A stretch of DNA of 64,000 bases, taken from Ailurus styani. Taxonomy: Eukaryota > Chordata > Mammalia > Carnivora > Ailuridae. The notes below the pieces were generated by a model. The model worked only from the letters and a program-made list of their open reading frames with translations, searched no databases and was not told the DNA's origin. A program made the translations under genes and the position numbers. Below are positions 10,979-64,000 of the stretch, one piece after another (position 1 is the stretch's first letter; every line of letters begins with the position of its first letter). The stretch covers positions 8,970,168 through 9,034,167 of the forward strand of contig LNAC01000008.1 in the NCBI GenBank assembly GCA_002007465.1. Reading direction: 5' to 3'.

Positions 10979-11399
10979 GATTCCATAAATAGAATGAAAA
11001 CAAGCCACAAAATTGGAGATTTTTTTTAACAACACACATTAAATCAACAAAGGATTCATATCTAATATGGTTAAAGAACTACACACCGGTAGGAAATGAC
11101 AATCACATTTCATTTATTTTTTTATTTTTTTTTNGTATATAAAAACACTCTGCACCTTTTTACAGTTCAGTGCCTCTATAACTTTCTGTATATCTAAAAT
11201 TTTTTCAAAACAAAAAGTTTATTTAAAAAATCAAGAGACTCTGTTCAGAAAATGATTCCATAAATAGAATGAAAACAAGCCACAAAATTGGAGATTTTTT
11301 TTAACAACACACATTAAATCAACAAAGGATTCATATCTAATATGGTTAAAGAACTACACACCGGTAGGAAATGACAATCACATTTCATTTATTTTTTTA
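10860..11399. repeat. Exact 265-bp direct duplication around a single N (assembly artefact)
   Basis: 10860-11124 is identical to 11135-11399 (offset 275), with one N at 11134 and a short poly-T between them. The first base pair after the unit differs. This is what unmerged overlapping contig ends look like, so one copy is probably not real. Confidence 0.9.
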
Positions 11400-11597
11400 A
11401 AGATTATTTATTTTATAGAGAAAGAATGCTTTCAAGGGGGGAGAGGCAGAGGGAGAGGGAGAGAGAGAATCTCAAGTAGACTCCCCTCTGAGCGCAGAGC
11501 CCAACAACGGCAGGGCTCAATCTCACAACCCTGAGATCCTGACCTGAGCCAAAATCAAGAGTTGGACTCTTAACCAACTGAGCCACCCAGGTTCCCC
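11398..11597 (-). mobile_element. CAN-SINE, antisense, older copy
   Basis: AAAGATTATTTATTTTATAG tail side, GAGCGCAGAGCCCAAC body and AACTGAGCCACCCAGGTTCC head in reverse complement. Confidence 0.92.
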
Positions 11598-11628
11598 TTT
11601 TTATTCATTTATTAAAAATGTGATTATT

Positions 11629-11843
11629 GGGGCATCTGGGTGGCTCAGTTGGTTGGGTGTCCTACTCTTGGTTTTGGCTCAGGTCATGATCTTAGGGTTG
11701 TGAGATCAAGCCCCACACTGCTGGCCTCCCCGCTCATTGGGGGAGTCTACTTGGGATTCTCTCTCTCCCTCTCCCCCTCTCCCCCTCGTGTGTGTGCTCT
11801 CACTCTAAAATAAATAAATAAATAAATAAAATCCTTTAAAAAA
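11629..11843 (+). mobile_element. CAN-SINE, sense, older copy
   Basis: GGGGCATCTGGGTGGCTCAG head, CTCTCCCTCTCCCCCTC tract and a tail made of repeated TAAA units. It faces the preceding SINE head to head, separated by about 30 bp of L1 sequence. Confidence 0.92.
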
Positions 11844-12377
11844 TGGATAAAAAACATGAACAAGCATTTCATCCTAAGAAGAAACGAATAATCACATGAA
11901 AAGTTCCCCCTCATGAGCAATAAGAAAGCAAATCAAAACCAAAATGAGGCACCAGTTCTCCCTCTTCCTTTTGGCATGATTCAAAAACTGGGAGTAGTCC
12001 AAGTGTTGATCAGGGTGTGGAGCAACTGAATGCTTATATGGTGCGAGTGTGATAAAAATAGTTGGAGGCATGTCAAAAAACAATTTGATTTTATCTTGTG
12101 AAGCTGAGCATGTGGGTGTCCTACAATTCAGCCATCTTACCATGTGCACCAGCCTACATTTCTGAGAATGACTATAAAAGTTTGTGGGGTTCTTTTTTGG
12201 GAATAAACTCAAAGTGGAACAATCTTAAGGTCCACCAACTGGGAAATAGATAAATAATCAAAGGTATAGTAAACCAAGAGGATATTGTAGAGCAGTGAAA
12301 AATGCATATATTACAGCACACACAGAAATGTAGATGAATATCAGCAGAATCATGTTGACCAAACAAGACAGGTTAGT
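11844..12377 (+). mobile_element. L1 3' region relic
   Basis: AAACATGAACAAGCATTTCA, then CACATGAAAAGTTCCCCC, AAATCAAAACCAAAATGAG, GTGTGGAGCAACTGAATGC and GGAAATAGATAAATAATCAA follow the order of the L1 segment downstream of the ORF2 core. Open frames here are remnants. Confidence 0.7.
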
Positions 12378-12395
12378 AAAATATGTGATCATTTT

Positions 12396-12586
12396 GGGCG
12401 CCTGGGTGGCTCAGTGGGTTAAAGCCTCTGCCTTCGGCTCAGGTCATGATCTCAGGGTCCTGGGATCGAAGCCCGCATCGGGCCCTCTGCTCCACAGGGA
12501 GCCTGCTTCCTCTTCTCTCTCTGCCTTTCTCTCAGCCTACTTGTGATCTCTCTCCCTCTGTGAAATAAATAAATAAAATCTTTAAA
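12396..12586 (+). mobile_element. CAN-SINE, young mustelid-type, with 18-bp target duplication
   Basis: GGCGCCTGGGTGGCTCAGTG head and CCTACTTGTGATCTCTCTC body. Perfect flanking repeats AAAATATGTGATCATTTT at 12378-12395 and 12587-12604. Confidence 0.97.
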
Positions 12587-12894
12587 AAAATATGTGATCA
12601 TTTTATTCTAGTTACTTAAAGTCCCCGAACACAGAAAACTAAACCATGCATTGTTTGTTGATAAATATGTGGTAAAACTGTAAAGAAAAGTAGGAGAATG
12701 AAAAAGAAAATTTGAGGTAGTTCTTCTTCCCAAGGGGATGGATGATGAGATAGGGGAGAGGCCCATGGGTCTTCGACTGTGGTGGTAACGGTCTTTATTC
12801 AAGCCTATCATTGCTGCCCTTTATTCCTTACCTTGTTCTGATCAGCATGTAATAAAAACTGGAAAAGCAATGAAAGTTACAACAAGGGTAATAA

Positions 12895-13080
12895 TATACA
12901 TTACTATTCCAGTTCTTTCAGGTGTTAGCTCATATAACATCTGCAATTCTGTGAGGCAAGTGTTGTTATTGTCCCCATTCTACAGATTGGTAAATGAGGC
13001 ATAGAATGGTTACATGAGTTCCCCAAGGTCATGCTAGGCATTAGAGGCAGAGTTGAGTTTTAAGCACAGATCTCACTTGC
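12895..13080 (-). repeat. MIR relic, antisense
   Basis: TAGCTCATATAACATCTGC, CCCCATTCTACAGATTGG, AAATGAGGCATAGAATGG and GGTCATGCTAGGCATTAG follow reverse-complement MIR order. Confidence 0.7.
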
Positions 13081-13129
13081 AACTAATTCCATGTACATTC
13101 TGTGTTTATGAAACTCCTTCATGTGTGCT

Positions 13130-13430
13130 GGGGGCAGGGAATTCTGTGGGGCTCAGCTTCTAATACTGTTCTAGGCACTGGAGATACACAGTGAACAGAT
13201 TTGCAGGAACTTGACCCACACGGAACTGCCCACCTACATAAGTGGGGAGACCTGGAGAGCAGAGATGTGTTGGGGTGAGGGCTGAGTCAGGGGAAGAGTT
13301 GGGGGCTGGGGGAATTCAGAGGTAGGGTCAATGTAGGGAAGTCAGGGAAGTCTTCCTGGAAGAAGGGATGTTCAAACTGGGTATTGATGGATGAATAGGA
13401 GTTTTCTAGTTACACAAGGGAATGAAGGAT
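13130..13430 (+). repeat. Unnamed old interspersed repeat
   Basis: TGTTCTAGGCACTGGAGATA ... TCAGGGAAGTCTTCCTGGAA shares its phrase order with the family copies near 5125, 36610 and 40540. Confidence 0.5.
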
Positions 13431-13499
13431 GGGATCCAGTCTGAATGTGTGCAAAAATCCACAGGCTGAGTGACTTAAAGAGTGAAACAGATACTCAGA

Positions 13500-13745
13500 A
13501 GGAGGCCTAGCCAGGGAGTGGCAAAGACACAGACTGGACAGAGAGAGGCTCAGATGGAGACACATGACCAAAAGAGACAGGGGAGACAAAAAGAGGAACA
13601 GAGAGACACAGGCAGAGAAAGGGATAGAGAAACAGCCAATGAGAGACACAGACATAGAGACAGGAATAGAGGGAAAGCAGAGAGACAGCAAAGGACTCAA
13701 GAGAGAGCCAGAGAACCCACAGAGCGACTCCAGGAGAGATGAAAA
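13500..13745. repeat. GA-rich (GAGACAGAGA-type) low-complexity tract upstream of UNC13A
   Basis: About 245 bp of strongly purine-biased sequence built from AGAGACA/GACAGAGA words. It begins roughly 580 bp and ends 336 bp before the UNC13A start codon. Confidence 0.8.
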
Positions 13746-13925
13746 CACGCAGAACCAGTAGGGAACCTGAGTGGGGCCGCTCTCTGTCCCTCTGGTCGGG
13801 GAGCCCTGGGGGCGGGGAACCCCCACCGGGCTCCGGCCCTTTAAAGCTCCCCCAAGCCTGCAGCGCCCCCGCCCCATCAGGCGTCCCTGGGCTCCGCCCG
13901 CCAGCCCCACATCAGCACCACGTCA

Positions 13926-13952
13926 GGAGCTGTCCGCACCCCCGGTGCTGAA
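13926..13952 (-). promoter_or_regulatory. Candidate REST/NRSF site, non-canonical half-site spacing
   Basis: On the minus strand TTCAGCACC (13952-13944) is an exact NRSE left half. It is followed after 8 bp by GGACAGCTCC (13935-13926), which is the right half GGACAGCGCC with one mismatch. The canonical gap is 2 bp; REST is known to bind halves with expanded spacing in roughly this range. A second left half (TCAGCACC, 13912-13919) lies on the plus strand. This fits a neuron-restricted gene; binding is inference. Confidence 0.5.
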
Positions 13953-13957
13953 CCAAG

Positions 13958-13990
13958 ATGGCCGGCGGCGGAGGCCGGGCCCCGGCGTGA
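13958..13990 (+). CDS. Possible upstream ORF (10 codons) in the UNC13A leader
   Basis: ATG with A at -3 and G at +4 (strong Kozak context), ten codons rich in Gly/Arg/Ala, stop TGA. A second minimal frame, ATG CCC TAG, lies at 14017-14025. Both end before the UNC13A ATG at 14082. They matter only if transcription starts upstream of 13958; the same word (CCAAGATGGCC) could instead be a promoter element. Confidence 0.3.
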   Translation: MAGGGGRAPA

Positions 13991-14081
13991 GTTGAGCGCG
14001 GGCTGCAGCCCTGGCCATGCCCTAGCCCAGTGGCGGCTAAGCTCTACCTGACAGAGCCGGCCTGCCGACGACCTCGGAGAC

Positions 14082-63564
<49,483 letters not shown>

Positions 63565-64000
63565 GTAAGACCAGCCTCTCACTGTCTGTCTGGCTCCCAC
63601 TCCCAAACCCCTCCCCACCCCATGCCTCCTTCCACCTCTGTGGTCTGTGCCGTCTGGGGGCGCACTGTGAACCCATCTGTGGTCTCTTCTTCCTTTGTTT
63701 GTCTGGTTTGCTTGTGAGGGGTGGTGGGCGGGAGGGAGGCAGGAGGGGAGGAGGGTGTGGCAGGGGAAACCAAGGACCAGACAGCTGGGCTCCTAAGTAG
63801 CTGTGCCTCAGGACAGCCTCAGGGAATCACAGACAAGGAATCAAAAGAGAAGCAACAGCCAGGATGATAGTAACCATATTAGTCGCAGCAGGGTAACCAG
63901 CTCCCACTGGCCGGCTGGTAGACCATCAATGTGATTCCAAGCACCCCAGCTGTGAGTGGCCCTCCTCCCTGCCTAGCCCTCCTCAGAACCCCAAACCACC
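63565..64000 (+). other. UNC13A: UNC13A intron 38, incomplete at the window edge
   Basis: No exon recognised; GGGAGG-rich around 63720-63760. Confidence 0.6.

Larger units (their letters stand above)
13790..14081 (+). promoter_or_regulatory. UNC13A: UNC13A proximal promoter and 5' leader (CpG island)
   Basis: GC- and CpG-rich block ending at the UNC13A ATG, continuing into intron 1. It has GC boxes (GGGGCGGGG about 13809, CCGCCC about 13895), a CCCTTTAAAGC element near 13839, an ACGTCA half-CRE at 13920-13925, a CCAAGATGGCC YY1-like word at 13953-13963 and a bipartite NRSE-like site (separate entry). No canonical TATA box is placed near the start. Transcription start and the split between promoter and 5' UTR cannot be read from the sequence. 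Confidence 0.65.

Noticed and set aside
9259..12400. L1 reverse-transcriptase-like fragments as an active element
   Set aside because: Frames are broken by stops, indels and inserted SINEs; only relics remain.

Overview
The window is vertebrate nuclear DNA from a caniform carnivore, most likely a mustelid or close relative. The evidence is about twenty tRNA-Lys-derived CAN-SINE copies, whose heads carry the GGCGCCTGGGTGGCTCAG core. Several copies have the 'GTTAAAGCCTCTGCCTTCGG ... CTACTTGTGATCTC' subfamily form that I associate with mustelids. The coding exons closely match the human protein. Species placement is inference from repeats.

Layout. At the left edge (39-165, minus strand) is the first coding exon of MAP1S, reading out of the window. 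It is followed by about 13.9 kb of intergenic DNA made largely of old L1, L2 and MIR relics, unnamed old repeats and CAN-SINEs. From 14082 to the right edge runs UNC13A (Munc13-1), the presynaptic vesicle-priming factor, on the plus strand. The divergent MAP1S / UNC13A arrangement is the mammalian 19p13.11-type synteny. I placed 38 coding exons of UNC13A (14082-63564). Their lengths sum to 4296 nt = 1432 codons with no frame break. They cover the C2A domain, the acidic linker, the calmodulin-binding helix, the C1 domain, the C2B domain and most of the MUN domain. The end of MUN and the C2C domain lie beyond the window. Two of the exons are 6-nt microexons (Ala-Met at 43863-43868, Met-Ile at 60698-60703).

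Introns. Intron 1 (9.9 kb) has an assembly gap, a long CA/CATG-type tract and a TATA/MEF2-like element. Introns 20, 26 and 34 carry degenerate TGGA tetranucleotide tracts. Intron 20 is the counterpart of the human intron that hosts the TDP-43-repressed cryptic exon. Introns 25, 30 and 35 contain other degenerate short-period tracts (GTTGAATT-like, GGGATT-like, AGAGGTCA-like). Three runs of N occur (11134, 15427-15730, 44957-45239); the single N at 11134 separates two identical 265-bp copies and looks like an unmerged contig overlap.

How the parts work together. MAP1S (a microtubule-associated protein) and UNC13A are functionally unrelated neighbours. The proximal UNC13A promoter contains a bipartite REST/NRSF-like element in non-canonical spacing, which would fit neuron-restricted expression. 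I found no protein-coding gene in the intergenic part, no RNA gene, no CRISPR array and no unknown multi-gene system. The points worth follow-up are splicing and regulatory features of UNC13A and some repeat and assembly structures.
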